DNA from: Amycolatopsis mediterranei
GTDB taxonomy: Bacteria > Actinomycetota > Actinomycetes > Mycobacteriales > Pseudonocardiaceae
Length of the DNA stretch: 64,000 bases
Direction of reading: 5' to 3'
Assembly: GCF_026017845.1 (NCBI RefSeq)
Contig: NZ_CP100416.1
Location: 606,895 to 670,894 of the forward strand
Numbering within the stretch: the first letter of the stretch is position 1; each line of letters starts with the position of its first letter. Below the pieces are notes generated by a model. The model saw only the letters and a program-made list of their open reading frames with translations. It was not told the origin of the DNA and did no database searches. This document shows, piece by piece, positions 6,942 to 20,100 of this stretch. Both the position numbers and the translations under genes were made by a program.

Positions 6942-8132
6942 ATGACCGACGCAATATCCTTCGAGGTGCCGTGGGACCGGACCGACAAGTTCGACCCGCC
7001 CGCGGTGTTCGACTCTCTGCGCGAAGAACGTCCGCTCGCGAAGATGGTTTACCCGGATGGGCACGTCGGCTGGATCGTTTCCAGCTACGAGCTGGTCCGC
7101 GAGGTCCTCAGCGACCTGCGGTTCAGCCACAGCTGCGAAGTCGGCCACTTCCCGGTGACCCACCAGGGCCAGGTCATCCCGACCCACCCGCTGATCCCCG
7201 GCATGTTCATCCACATGGACCCGCCCGAGCACACGCGCTACCGCAAGCTGCTGACCGGCGAGTTCACCGTCCGCCGCGCCAGCAGGCTGATCCCGCGGGC
7301 CGAGGCCGTGGCCGCCGAGCAGATCGAGGTCATGCGGGCCAAGGGCGCCCCCGCGGACGTGGTCATGGACTTCGCCAAGCCGCTGGTGCTGCGGATGCTG
7401 GGCGAGCTCGTCGGCCTGCCCTACGAGGAACGCGACCGGTACGTGCCCGCGGTGACCCTCCTGCACGACGCCGAAGCGGACCCGGCCGAGGCCGCGGCCG
7501 CCTACGAGGTGGCCGGGAAGTTCTTCGACGAGGTCATCGAGCGCCGCCGGCAGCGGCCCCAGGACGACCTCATCAGCTCGCTCGTCACCGAGGACCTGAC
7601 CCAGGAGGAGCTGCGCAACATCGTCACCCTGCTGCTGTTCGCCGGGTACGAGACCACCGAGGGCGCGCTCGCCACCGGCGTCTTCGCGCTGCTGCACCAC
7701 ACCGATCAGCTGGCGGCACTGCGCGCGGAGCCGGAAAAGCTCGACGCCGCGATCGAAGAGCTGCTGCGCTACCTGACCGTCAACCAGTACCACACCTACC
7801 GCACCGCGCTGGAGGACGTGAAGCTGGAGGGCGAGCTGATCAAGAAGGGCGACACGGTGACGGTGTCGCTGCCCGCGGCCAACCGCGACCCGGCCAAGTT
7901 CGGCTGTCCCGCGGAGCTCGACATCGAGCGGGACACCTCCGGCCACGTCGCGTTCGGCTTCGGCATCCACCAGTGCCTGGGCCAGAACCTGGCGCGCATC
8001 GAGCTGCGGGCCGGCTTCACGGCGCTCCTGCGGGCGTTCCCCGAGCTCCGGCTGGCCGTCCCGGCCGACGAGGTTCCGCTGCGGCTGAAGGGTTCCGTCT
8101 TCTCGGTGAAGAAGCTGCCCGTCTCCTGGTGA
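6942..8132 (+). CDS. Cytochrome P450 (rif-orf0)
   Basis: 396 aa from ATG 6942, preceded by GGGAAAGG (6929-6936). P450 hallmarks: I-helix oxygen-binding motif AGYETT (234-239), ExxR in the K-helix (EELLRY), and the heme loop [10 protein letters not shown] with Cys345 as thiolate ligand. It is soluble, as bacterial P450s are, and needs separate ferredoxin and reductase. The gene sits between the DUF5988-like gene and rifA with short spacers (32 and 40 bp), so it is co-transcribed with the PKS. It matches the position of the gene called rif-orf0. A role in post-PKS oxidation of the ansamycin is likely, but the step cannot be read from sequence. Confidence 0.9.
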   Translation: MTDAISFEVPWDRTDKFDPPAVFDSLREERPLAKMVYPDGHVGWIVSSYELVREVLSDLRFSHSCEVGHFPVTHQGQVIPTHPLIPGMFIHMDPPEHTRYRKLLTGEFTVRRASRLIPRAEAVAAEQIEVMRAKGAPADVVMDFAKPLVLRMLGELVGLPYEERDRYVPAVTLLHDAEADPAEAAAAYEVAGKFFDEVIERRRQRPQDDLISSLVTEDLTQEELRNIVTLLLFAGYETTEGALATGVFALLHHTDQLAALRAEPEKLDAAIEELLRYLTVNQYHTYRTALEDVKLEGELIKKGDTVTVSLPAANRDPAKFGCPAELDIERDTSGHVAFGFGIHQCLGQNLARIELRAGFTALLRAFPELRLAVPADEVPLRLKGSVFSVKKLPVSW

Positions 8133-8172
8133 GCGTTCTTCCCCTCGAACACCCGAAAGGATCTGCGGCACA

Positions 8173-11100
8173 GTGCGCACCGATCTCATCAAGCCACTTC
8201 ACGTCGCACTCCTGGAGAACGCGACCCGCTTCGCCGGCAAGCCGGCCTTCGCCGACGACCACCGGACGGTCACCTACGGCGACCTCGAGGCGCGGACGCG
8301 CCGGCTGGCCGGGCACCTGGCCGGCCTCGGTGTCCGGCACGGCGACCGGGTGGCGATCTGCCTCGGCAACCGGGTGTCCACTGTGGAGAGTTACTTCGCG
8401 ATCCTGCGCGCGGGTGCCGTCGGCGTGCCGCTCAACCCCGGTTCGGCGACGGCCGAGCTCGAGCACCCGCTGACCGACAGCGGCGCCACGGTGGTCGTCA
8501 CCGACGCCGCCCAGGCGGCCCGGCTCCGGCTCGCGCCGCACGTCGAGCTGCTGGTGACCGGCGACGACGTCCCGGAGGGCGCCCACTCCTACGACGAACT
8601 CGCCCTCAGCGAACCGGCCGAGCCCGCCGCGGACGACCTCGAGCTCGACGAGCCGGCGTGGATGTTCTACACGTCGGGCACGACCGGGCGGCCCAAGGGC
8701 GTCGTGTCCACGCAGCGCAACTGCCTCTGGTCCGTCGCTTCCTGCTACGTGCCGTTCCCCGGGTTGTCGGACCAGGACCGGGTGCTCTGGCCGCTCCCGC
8801 TGTTCCACAGCCTTTCGCACATCGCCTGCGTCCTGTCCGCCACCGTGGTCGGGGCCAGCGTCCGGATCGCCGACGGCAGCTCCGCCGACGACGTGATGCG
8901 GCTGATCGAGGCGGAGAGCTCGACCTTCCTGGCCGGCGTGCCGACCACCTACCACCACCTGGTGCGGGCCGCCCGGCAGCGCGGTTTCTCCGCGCCGAGC
9001 CTGCGGATCGGCCTGGCCGGGGGCGCGGTCCTCGGCGCCGGGCTGCGAAGCGAGTTCGAAGAGACCTTCGGGGTCCCGCTGATCGACGCCTACGGCAGCA
9101 CCGAGACCTGCGGGGCGATCACCATGAACCCGCCGGACGGCGCCCGCGTCGAGGGCTCGTGCGGCTTGGCCGTGCCGGGCGTCGACGTGCGGGTCGTCGA
9201 CCCCGACACCGGGCTCGACGTCCCCGCCGGCGAGGAGGGCGAGGTCTGGGTCAGCGGGCCGAACGTCATGCTCGGCTACCACAACAGCCCGGAGGCGACC
9301 GCCGCGGCGATGCGGGACGGCTGGTTCCGGACCGGGGACCTGGCCCGCCGCGACGACGCCGGTTACTTCACCATCTGCGGCCGGATCAAGGAACTCATCA
9401 TCCGCGGCGGCGCGAACATCCACCCCGGCGAGGTCGAGGCGGTCCTGCGCACGGTCGACGGCGTCGCGGACGCGGCGGTCGGCGGTGTGCCGCACGACAC
9501 GCTCGGCGAGGTGCCGGTCGCCTACGTCATCCCCGGACCGACCGGTTTCGATCCTGCGGCGTTGATCGAGAAGTGCCGCGAACAGCTGTCCGCCTACAAG
9601 GTGCCGGACCGGATCCTCGAGGTCGCCCACATTCCCCGGACCGCGTCGGGCAAGATCCGGCGCGGGCTGCTGACCGACGAGCCCGCGCAGCTGCGGTACG
9701 CCGCGACCGAACACGAGGAACAGTCCCGGCACGCCGACGAGTCCGTCGCGGCGGCGCTGCGCGCGCGACTGTCCGGTTTGGACGAACGCGCCCAGTGCGA
9801 GCTCCTGGAAGACCTCGTCCGCACCCAGGCGGCCGACGTGCTGGGGCAGCCGGTCCCGGACGGGCGTGCGTTCCGCGACCTCGGCTTCACGTCGCTGGCC
9901 ATCGTGGAGCTGCGCAACCGGCTGACCGAGCACACCGGGCTCTGGCTGCCCGCCAGCGCCGTCTTCGACCACCCCACGCCGGCGGCGCTGGCCGCCCGCG
10001 TCCGGGCTGAGCTCCTCGGGATCACGCAGGCCGTCGCGGAGCCGGTCGTCGCGGCCGACCCGGGCGAGCCGATCGCGATCGTGGGGATGGCCTGCCGCCT
10101 GCCGGGTGGCGTGGCGTCCCCGGAAGACCTGTGGCGGCTGGTGGCCGAGCGCGTCGACGCCGTTTCGGAGTTCCCCGGCGACCGCGGCTGGGACCTGGAC
10201 AGCCTGATCGACCCGGACCGGGAGCGCGCCGGGACGTCGTACGTCGGCCAGGGCGGATTCCTGCACGACGCCGGCGAGTTCGACGCCGGGTTCTTCGGGA
10301 TCTCGCCGCGTGAGGCCGTCGCGATGGACCCGCAGCAGCGGTTGCTGCTGGAGACGTCGTGGGAGGCCCTCGAAAACGCCGGAGTCGACCCGATCGCGTT
10401 GAAGGGCACCGACACCGGCGTGTTCTCCGGCCTCATGGGCCAGGGGTACGGGTCCGGCGCGGTGGCGCCGGAGCTCGAAGGTTTCGTCACCACCGGGGTC
10501 GCGTCGAGCGTGGCCTCGGGCCGGGTGTCGTACGTGCTGGGACTGGAAGGCCCGGCGGTCACCGTGGACACCGCGTGTTCGTCGTCGCTGGTCGCGATGC
10601 ACCTGGCCGCGCAGGCCCTGCGGCAGGGCGAATGCTCGATGGCGCTCGCCGGCGGGGTCACGGTGATGGCCACGCCGGGCTCGTTCGTCGAGTTCTCCCG
10701 CCAGCGGGCCCTGGCGCCCGACGGGCGCTGCAAGGCCTTCGCGGCGGCGGCCGACGGGACCGGCTGGTCCGAGGGTGTCGGCGTGGTCGTCCTCGAGCGG
10801 CTGTCCGTGGCGCGCGAGCGGGGCCACCGGATCCTGGCCGTTTTGCGTGGCAGCGCGGTCAACCAGGACGGCGCGTCCAACGGGCTCACCGCGCCGAACG
10901 GCCTCTCGCAGCAGCGGGTCATCCGCCGCGCGCTGGCCGCGGCCGGGCTGGCACCGTCCGATGTGGACGTCGTCGAGGCGCACGGCACCGGGACCACGCT
11001 GGGTGACCCGATCGAGGCGCAGGCCCTGCTGGCGACCTACGGCCAGGAGCGGAAGCAGCCGTTGTGGCTCGGTTCGCTCAAGTCGAACATCGGCCACGCG

Positions 11101-14100
11101 CAGGCGGCCGCGGGCGTTGCGGGCGTCATCAAGATGGTGCAGGCGCTGCGGCACGAGACCTTGCCGCCGACGCTGCATGTCGACAAGCCGACTCTTGAGG
11201 TGGACTGGTCCGCCGGTGCCATTGAACTGCTGACGGAGGCCCGTGCGTGGCCGCGCAACGGCCGTCCGCGCCGGGCCGGGGTGTCGTCGTTCGGCGTCAG
11301 CGGGACCAACGCGCACCTGATCCTGGAGGAGGCGCCGGCCGAGGAGCCGGTCGCTGCCCCGGAACTGCCGGTGGTGCCCCTGGTGGTGTCGGCGCGGAGC
11401 ACGGAGTCGCTGTCCGGGCAGGCCGAGCGGCTGGCGTCCCTCCTCGAAGGGGACGTCTCGCTGACCGAGGTGGCCGGGGCGCTGGTGTCCCGCCGGGCGG
11501 TGCTGGACGAGCGGGCCGTCGTCGTGGCCGGTTCGCGCGAGGAAGCCGTGACCGGGCTGCGGGCGCTGAACACGGCCGGTTCGGGGACGCCGGGCAAGGT
11601 CGTGTGGGTGTTCCCGGGGCAGGGGACGCAGTGGGCCGGGATGGGCCGTGAGCTGCTGGCCGAGTCCCCGGTGTTCGCCGAGCGGATCGCCGAGTGCGCG
11701 GCCGCGTTGGCGCCGTGGATCGACTGGTCGCTCGTCGACGTCCTGCGCGGCGAGGGCGACCTGGGTCGGGTCGATGTGCTGCAGCCGGCCTGTTTCGCGG
11801 TGATGGTCGGGCTGGCTGCCGTCTGGGAGTCCGTGGGGGTCCGGCCGGACGCCGTCGTCGGGCACTCGCAGGGTGAGATCGCGGCTGCCTGCGTTTCGGG
11901 GGCGTTGTCCCTCGAGGACGCGGCGAAGGTGGTGGCCCTGCGCAGCCAGGCCATCGCGGCGGAACTGTCCGGCCGCGGCGGGATGGCGTCGGTCGCCCTG
12001 GGCGAGGACGACGTCGTTTCGCGGCTGGTGGACGGGGTCGAGGTCGCCGCCGTCAACGGCCCGTCGTCGGTGGTGATCGCCGGGGATGCCCATGCCCTCG
12101 ACGCGACCCTGGAAATCTTGTCCGGGGAAGGCATCCGGGTTCGGCGGGTGGCGGTGGACTACGCCTCGCACACCCGGCATGTCGAGGACATCCGCGACAC
12201 TCTTGCCGAAACCTTGGCCGGGATCAGTGCGCAGGCGCCGGCTGTGCCGTTCTACTCCACCGTCACGAGCGAGTGGGTGCGCGACGCGGGGGTGCTGGAC
12301 GGCGGCTACTGGTACCGGAACCTGCGCAACCAGGTCCGGTTCGGAGCGGCCGCGACGGCCCTGCTCGAGCAGGGCCACACGGTGTTCGTCGAGGTCAGTG
12401 CGCACCCGGTGACGGTCCAGCCCTTGAGCGAGCTCACCGGGGACGCGATCGGGACATTGCGGCGTGAAGACGGTGGCCTGCGGCGGTTGCTGGCTTCGAT
12501 GGGTGAGCTGTTCGTCCGCGGCATCGACGTGGACTGGACGGCGATGGTGCCCGCGGCCGGCTGGGTCGACTTGCCGACCTACGCGTTCGAACACCGGCAC
12601 TACTGGCTCGAGCCCGCCGAGCCCGCTTCGGCCGGAGACCCGCTGCTGGGCACAGTCGTCAGCACTCCCGGTTCGGACCGACTCACCGCCGTGGCGCAGT
12701 GGTCGCGCCGGGCGCAGCCCTGGGCGGTGGACGGCCTGGTGCCGAACGCGGCCCTGGTCGAGGCGGCCATCCGGCTCGGCGACCTGGCCGGCACCCCCGT
12801 CGTCGGCGAACTGGTCGTCGACGCGCCGGTGGTGCTGCCGCGGCGCGGCAGCCGCGAGGTCCAGCTGATCGTCGGCGAGCCCGGCGAGCAGCGGCGGCGT
12901 CCGATCGAGGTCTTTTCCCGGGAAGCCGACGAGCCGTGGACGCGGCACGCGCACGGCACACTCGCTCCCGCCGCCGCTGCGGTGCCAGAACCGGCGGCGG
13001 CGGGAGACGCCACCGACGTCACCGTGGCCGGCCTGCGCGACGCGGACCGGTACGGGATCCACCCCGCGCTGCTGGACGCCGCCGTCCGCACGGTCGTCGG
13101 CGACGACCTGCTCCCGTCGGTGTGGACCGGCGTGTCCCTGCTGGCCTCCGGGGCCACGGCCGTGACCGTGACGCCGACGGCGACCGGCCTGCGGCTGACC
13201 GACCCGGCCGGGCAGCCCGTCCTGACCGTCGAATCCGTGCGCGGCACGCCGTTCGTCGCCGAGCAGGGGACCACCGACGCGCTCTTCCGCGTCGACTGGC
13301 CGGAAATCCCGCTGCCCACCGCCGAAACCGCGGACTTCCTGCCGTACGAAGCCACGTCGGCCGAGGCGACCCTCTCCGCGCTCCAGGCCTGGCTGGCAGA
13401 CCCCGCGGAAACCCGGCTGGCCGTGGTCACCGGGGACTGCACCGAACCCGGCGCGGCCGCGATCTGGGGCCTGGTGCGCTCGGCGCAGTCCGAACACCCC
13501 GGCCGGATCGTGCTGGCCGACCTCGACGACCCCGCCGTGCTGCCCGCCGTGGTGGCGAGCGGCGAACCGCAGGTGCGGGTGCGCAACGGCGTCGCCTCGG
13601 TGCCGCGCTTGACCCGGGTTACTCCCCGGCAGGACGCGCGGCCGCTCGACCCCGAGGGCACCGTCCTGATCACCGGCGGCACCGGCACGCTCGGTGCGCT
13701 GACCGCCCGGCACCTCGTCACCGCGCACGGCGTCCGGCACCTGGTGCTGGTCAGCCGCCGCGGTGAGGCTCCCGAGCTGCAGGAAGAACTGACCGCACTG
13801 GGGGCATCCGTCGCCATCGCCGCCTGCGACGTGGCAGACCGGGCGCAGCTCGAAGCCGTCTTGCGCGCGATCCCGGCCGAGCACCCGCTCACCGCCGTGA
13901 TCCACACCGCGGGGGTCCTCGACGACGGCGTCGTCACCGAGCTGACCCCGGACCGGCTCGCCACCGTGCGGCGGCCGAAGGTCGACGCCGCCCGGCTCCT
14001 GGACGAGCTCACCCGGGAGGCCGATCTCGCCGCGTTCGTGCTGTTCTCCTCGGCGGCGGGTGTGCTGGGCAACCCCGGCCAGGCCGGGTACGCCGCCGCC

Positions 14101-17100
14101 AACGCCGAGCTGGATGCGTTGGCGCGCCAGCGGAACAGCCTCGACCTGCCCGCGGTGTCCATCGCATGGGGCTACTGGGCGACGGTCAGCGGGATGACCG
14201 AGCACCTGGGCGACGCCGACCTGCGGCGCAACCAGCGGATCGGCATGTCCGGGCTTCCCGCCGACGAGGGCATGGCGCTGCTGGACGCCGCCATCGCCAC
14301 CGGTGGCACGCTGGTCGCGGCCAAGTTCGACGTCGCCGCGCTGCGGGCGACGGCGAAGGCCGGCGGCCCGGTGCCGCCGCTGCTGCGTGGCCTGGCCCCG
14401 CTGCCGCGCCGGGCGGCGGCCAAGACCGCGTCGCTGACCGAACGCCTCGCCGGGCTGGCCGAGACCGAGCAGGCCGCGGCCCTGCTCGACCTGGTCCGGC
14501 GGCACGCCGCCGAGGTGCTCGGGCACAGCGGCGCCGAATCCGTCCATTCAGGACGGACGTTCAAGGACGCCGGCTTCGACTCGCTGACCGCGGTGGAACT
14601 GCGGAACCGCCTCGCGGCCGCGACCGGGCTCACCCTGTCCCCGGCGATGATCTTCGACTACCCGAAGCCCCCGGCGCTCGCGGACCACCTGCGCGCCAAG
14701 CTCTTCGGATCGGCGGCGAACCGGCCGGCCGAGATCGGCACCGCCGCGGCCGAGGAGCCGATCGCGATCGTCGCGATGGCGTGCCGCTTCCCCGGTGGCG
14801 TGCACAGCCCCGAGGACCTGTGGCGGCTGGTCGCCGACGGCGCCGACGCCGTCACCGAGTTCCCCGCCGACCGCGGCTGGGACACCGACCGGCTCTACCA
14901 CGAAGACCCCGACCACGAAGGCACGACGTACGTCCGGCACGGCGCCTTCCTCGACGACGCCGCCGGGTTCGACGCCGCCTTCTTCGGCATCTCGCCGAAC
15001 GAGGCGCTCGCCATGGACCCGCAGCAGCGGCTGCTGCTGGAGACGTCCTGGGAGCTGTTCGAGCGGGCCGCGATCGACCCGACCACGCTGGCCGGCCAGG
15101 ACATCGGCGTCTTCGCCGGCGTCAACAGCCACGACTACAGCATGCGGATGCACCGGGCCGCCGGTGTCGAGGGCTTCCGGCTCACCGGCGGTTCGGCCAG
15201 CGTGCTCTCCGGCCGCGTCGCCTACCACTTCGGCGTCGAAGGCCCGGCCGTCACGGTCGACACGGCCTGCTCGTCTTCGCTGGTCGCGCTGCACATGGCG
15301 GTGCAGGCCCTGCAGCGCGGCGAGTGCTCCATGGCGCTCGCGGGCGGCGTGATGGTGATGGGCACGGTCGAGACGTTCGTCGAGTTCTCGCGGCAGCGCG
15401 GGCTGGCCCCCGACGGCCGCTGCAAGGCGTTCGCCGACGGCGCGGACGGCACCGGCTGGTCCGAGGGCGTCGGGCTGCTCCTGGTGGAGCGGCTGTCCGA
15501 GGCTCAGCGTCGCGGGCACCAGGTCCTCGCCGTGGTCCGCGGGTCGGCGGTCAACTCCGACGGCGCGTCGAACGGCTTGACGGCCCCGAACGGCCCGTCC
15601 CAGCAGCGCGTGATCCGCAAGGCACTGGCCGCCGCCGGACTGTCCACATCGGACGTCGACGCGGTGGAGGCGCACGGCACCGGGACGACCCTGGGCGACC
15701 CGATCGAGGCCGAGGCGCTGCTGGCCACCTACGGCCAGAACCGGGAAACGCCGCTGTGGCTCGGGTCGGTGAAGTCGAACCTCGGGCACACGCAGGCGGC
15801 TGCGGGTGTCGCAGGCGTGATCAAGATGGTCATGGCCATGCGCCACGGCGTCCTGCCCCGGACGCTGCACGTCGACCGGCCGTCGTCCTATGTGGACTGG
15901 TCGGCCGGTGCGGTCGAGCTGCTGACCGAGGCACGGGACTGGGTGAGCAACGGCCACCCGCGCCGCGCGGGCGTGTCGTCGTTCGGCATCGGCGGCACCA
16001 ACGCGCACGTCGTCCTCGAAGAGGTTGCCGCACCGATCACCACGCCGCAGCCTGAGCCGGCCGAGTTCCTGGTGCCGGTGCTCGTCTCCGCGCGGACGGC
16101 GGCGGGTCTGCGCGGCCAGGCCGGACGGCTCGCCGCGTTCCTCGGCGACCGGACCGACGTCCGCGTCCCCGATGCCGCCTACGCACTGGCCACCACGCGC
16201 GCCCAGCTCGACCACCGGGCCGTCGTCCTGGCCTCCGACCGGGCACAGCTCTGCGCGGACCTTGCCGCGTTCGGCTCCGGCGTCGTGACCGGAACGCCGG
16301 TTGACGGCAAGCTGGCCGTGCTCTTCACCGGCCAGGGCAGCCAGTGGGCCGGGATGGGCCGTGAACTCGCCGAGACGTTCCCGGTCTTCCGCGACGCCTT
16401 CGAGGCCGCGTGCGAGGCCGTGGACACGCACCTGCGTGAGCGTCCGCTGCGCGAGGTCGTGTTCGACGACAGCGCGCTGCTCGACCAGACGATGTACACC
16501 CAGGGCGCCCTGTTCGCCGTGGAGACCGCGTTGTTCCGGCTCTTCGAGTCCTGGGGTGTGCGGCCGGGTCTCCTCGCCGGTCACTCGATCGGCGAGCTCG
16601 CCGCCGCGCACGTGTCCGGCGTGCTGGACCTGGCCGACGCGGGCGAGCTGGTCGCCGCGCGCGGCCGGCTGATGCAGGCCCTGCCCGCGGGCGGCGCGAT
16701 GGTCGCCGTCCAGGCGACCGAGGACGAAGTCGCGCCCCTGCTCGACGGCACGGTCTGCGTCGCCGCGGTCAACGGTCCGGACTCGGTGGTGCTCTCCGGC
16801 ACCGAAGCCGCCGTGCTCGCCGTCGCGGATGAACTGGCTGGTCGCGGCCGTAAGACCCGACGGCTGGCCGTGAGCCACGCCTTCCACTCGCCGCTCATGG
16901 AACCGATGCTCGACGACTTCCGCGCGGTCGCCGAACGCCTGACGTACCGGGCCGGTTCGCTGCCCGTCGTCTCGACGCTGACCGGGGAACTCGCGGCGCT
17001 CGACAGCCCGGACTACTGGGTCGGCCAGGTGCGCAACGCCGTGCGGTTCAGCGACGCCGTCACCGCGCTGGGCGCCCAAGGCGCGTCGACGTTCCTCGAG

Positions 17101-20100
17101 CTCGGCCCGGGCGGTGCGCTCGCCGCGATGGCGCTCGGCACGCTCGGCGGACCCGAGCAGAGCTGCGTCGCGACCCTGCGCAAGAACGGCGCCGAGGTGC
17201 CCGACGTCCTCACCGCGCTCGCCGAACTGCACGTCCGGGGCGTGGGCGTCGACTGGACGACCGTGCTCGACGAACCGGCCACGGCGGTCGGGACCGTCCT
17301 GCCCACCTACGCGTTCCAGCACCAGCGCTTCTGGGTCGACGTCGACGAAACAGCGGCCGTCAGCGTCACCCCGCCGCCGGCGGAGCCGATCGTGGACCGG
17401 CCGGTGCAGGACGTGCTGGAGCTGGTCCGGGAGAGCGCCGCGGTGGTGCTCGGGCACCGGGACGCCGGCAGTTTCGACCTCGACCGGTCCTTCAAGGACC
17501 ACGGCTTCGACTCGCTCAGCGCGGTCAAGCTGCGCAACCGTCTGCGCGACTTCACCGGCGTGGAGCTGCCCAGCACCCTGATCTTCGACTACCCGAACCC
17601 GGCCGTCCTCGCGGACCACCTGCGGGCCGAACTGCTCGGCGAGCGCCCGGCCGCGCCGGCCCCGGTGACGAGGGACGTCTCCGACGAGCCGATCGCGATC
17701 GTCGGCATGAGCACCCGGCTGCCGGGTGGCGCCGACAGCCCCGAAGAGCTGTGGAAGCTCGTCGCGGAGGGACGGGACGCCGTGTCCGGCTTCCCCGTCG
17801 ACCGCGGCTGGGACCTCGACGGCCTCTACCACCCGGACCCCGCCCACGCCGGGACGAGCTACACGCGTTCGGGCGGCTTCCTGCACGACGCGGCCCAGTT
17901 CGACGCCGGGCTCTTCGGGATCTCACCGCGTGAGGCCCTGGCCATGGACCCGCAGCAGCGGCTGCTGCTGGAGACGTCGTGGGAAGCCTTGGAGCGCGCG
18001 GGGGTCGACCCGCTGTCCGCCCGCGGCAGCGACGTCGGCGTCTTCACCGGGATCGTCCACCACGACTACGTGACGCGGCTGCGCGAAGTGCCCGAAGACG
18101 TCCAGGGCTACACGATGACCGGCACGGCTTCGAGCGTGGCGTCGGGCCGGGTGGCGTACGTCTTCGGCTTCGAGGGCCCGGCGGTCACCGTGGACACCGC
18201 GTGTTCGTCGTCGCTGGTCGCGATGCACCTGGCGGCGCAGGCGCTGCGGCAGGGGGAGTGCTCGATGGCCCTGGCCGGCGGCGCGACCGTGATGGCCAGC
18301 CCGGACGCCTTCCTCGAGTTCTCCCGCCAGCGCGGCCTGTCCGCGGACGGCCGGTGCAAGGCGTACGCGGAAGGCGCGGACGGCACGGGCTGGGCCGAGG
18401 GCGTCGGTGTCGTCGTCCTCGAACGGCTTTCGGTGGCACGCGAACGTGGCCACCGGGTGCTGGCGGTCCTGCGCGGCAGCGCGGTGAACCAGGACGGTGC
18501 TTCCAACGGCCTGACCGCCCCGAACGGGCCGTCGCAGCAGCGGGTGATCCGCGGCGCGCTGGCGAGCGCCGGGCTGGCACCGTCCGATGTGGACGTCGTG
18601 GAGGGCCACGGGACCGGGACCGCGCTGGGTGACCCGATCGAGGTCCAGGCGCTGCTGGCCACCTACGGGCAGGAGCGGGAACAGCCGTTGTGGCTCGGCT
18701 CGCTGAAGTCGAACCTCGGGCACACGCAGGCCGCGGCCGGGGTCGTGGGCGTGATCAAGATGATCATGGCCATGCGCCACGGCGTCATGCCGGCCACGCT
18801 GCACGTCGACGAGCGCACGAGCCAGGTCGACTGGTCGGCGGGCGCGATCGAGGTGTTGACCGAGGCCCGGGAGTGGCCGCGCACCGGACGTCCGCGCCGG
18901 GCCGGGGTGTCCTCCTTCGGCGCCAGCGGCACCAACGCGCACCTGATCATCGAGGAAGGTCCCGCCGAAGAGGCCGTGGACGAAGAGGTGGCCTCCGTGG
19001 TGCCGCTGGTCGTCTCCGCCCGCAGCGCCGGTTCGCTGGCCGGGCAGGCCGGGCGCCTGGCCGCGGTCCTCGAGAACGAATCGTTGGCCGGGGTGGCCGG
19101 TGCCCTGGTTTCCGGCCGCGCGACGCTGAACGAGCGCGCGGTCGTCATCGCGGGCTCCCGCGACGAGGCCCAGGACGGCCTGCAGGCACTGGCCCGCGGC
19201 GAGAACGCGCCCGGCGTCGTGACCGGGACGGCGGGCAAGCCGGGCAAGGTCGTCTGGGTCTTCCCCGGCCAGGGCTCGCAGTGGATGGGCATGGGCCGGG
19301 ACCTCCTGGACTCCTCGCCGGTGTTCGCCGCGCGGATCAAGGAATGCGCTGCGGCACTGGAACAGTGGACCGACTGGTCGCTGCTGGACGTGCTGCGCGG
19401 CGACGCCGACCTGCTGGACCGGGTCGACGTGGTGCAGCCGGCCAGCTTCGCGATGATGGTCGGGCTCGCCGCGGTGTGGACCTCGCTGGGGGTGACCCCG
19501 GATGCGGTGCTCGGCCACTCCCAGGGCGAGATCGCCGCGGCGTGCGTGTCCGGCGCGCTGTCGCTGGACGACGCGGCGAAGGTGGTCGCGTTGCGCAGCC
19601 AGGCGATCGCGGGGGAGCTGGCGGGCCGCGGCGGGATGGCGTCGGTCGCACTGAGCGAAGAGGACGCAGTCGCGCGGCTGACGCCGTGGGCGAACCGGGT
19701 CGAGGTGGCCGCGGTCAACAGCCCGTCCTCGGTCGTCATCGCGGGAGACGCGCAGGCCCTCGACGAAGCCCTCGAAGCCCTGGCCGGCGACGGTGTCCGG
19801 GTCCGGCGGGTCGCGGTGGACTACGCCTCCCACACCCGGCACGTCGAGGCGATCGCCGAAACCCTGGCCAAGACCTTGGCCGGGATCGACGCGCGGGTTC
19901 CGGCGATTCCGTTCTATTCCACCGTCCTGGGCACGTGGATCGAGCAGGCCGTCGTCGACGCGGGCTACTGGTACCGGAACCTGCGGCAGCAGGTGCGGTT
20001 CGGCCCCTCGGTGGCGGACCTGGCCGGGCTGGGGCACACGGTGTTCGTGGAGATCAGCGCCCACCCGGTGCTGGTCCAGCCGCTGAGCGAGATCAGCGAC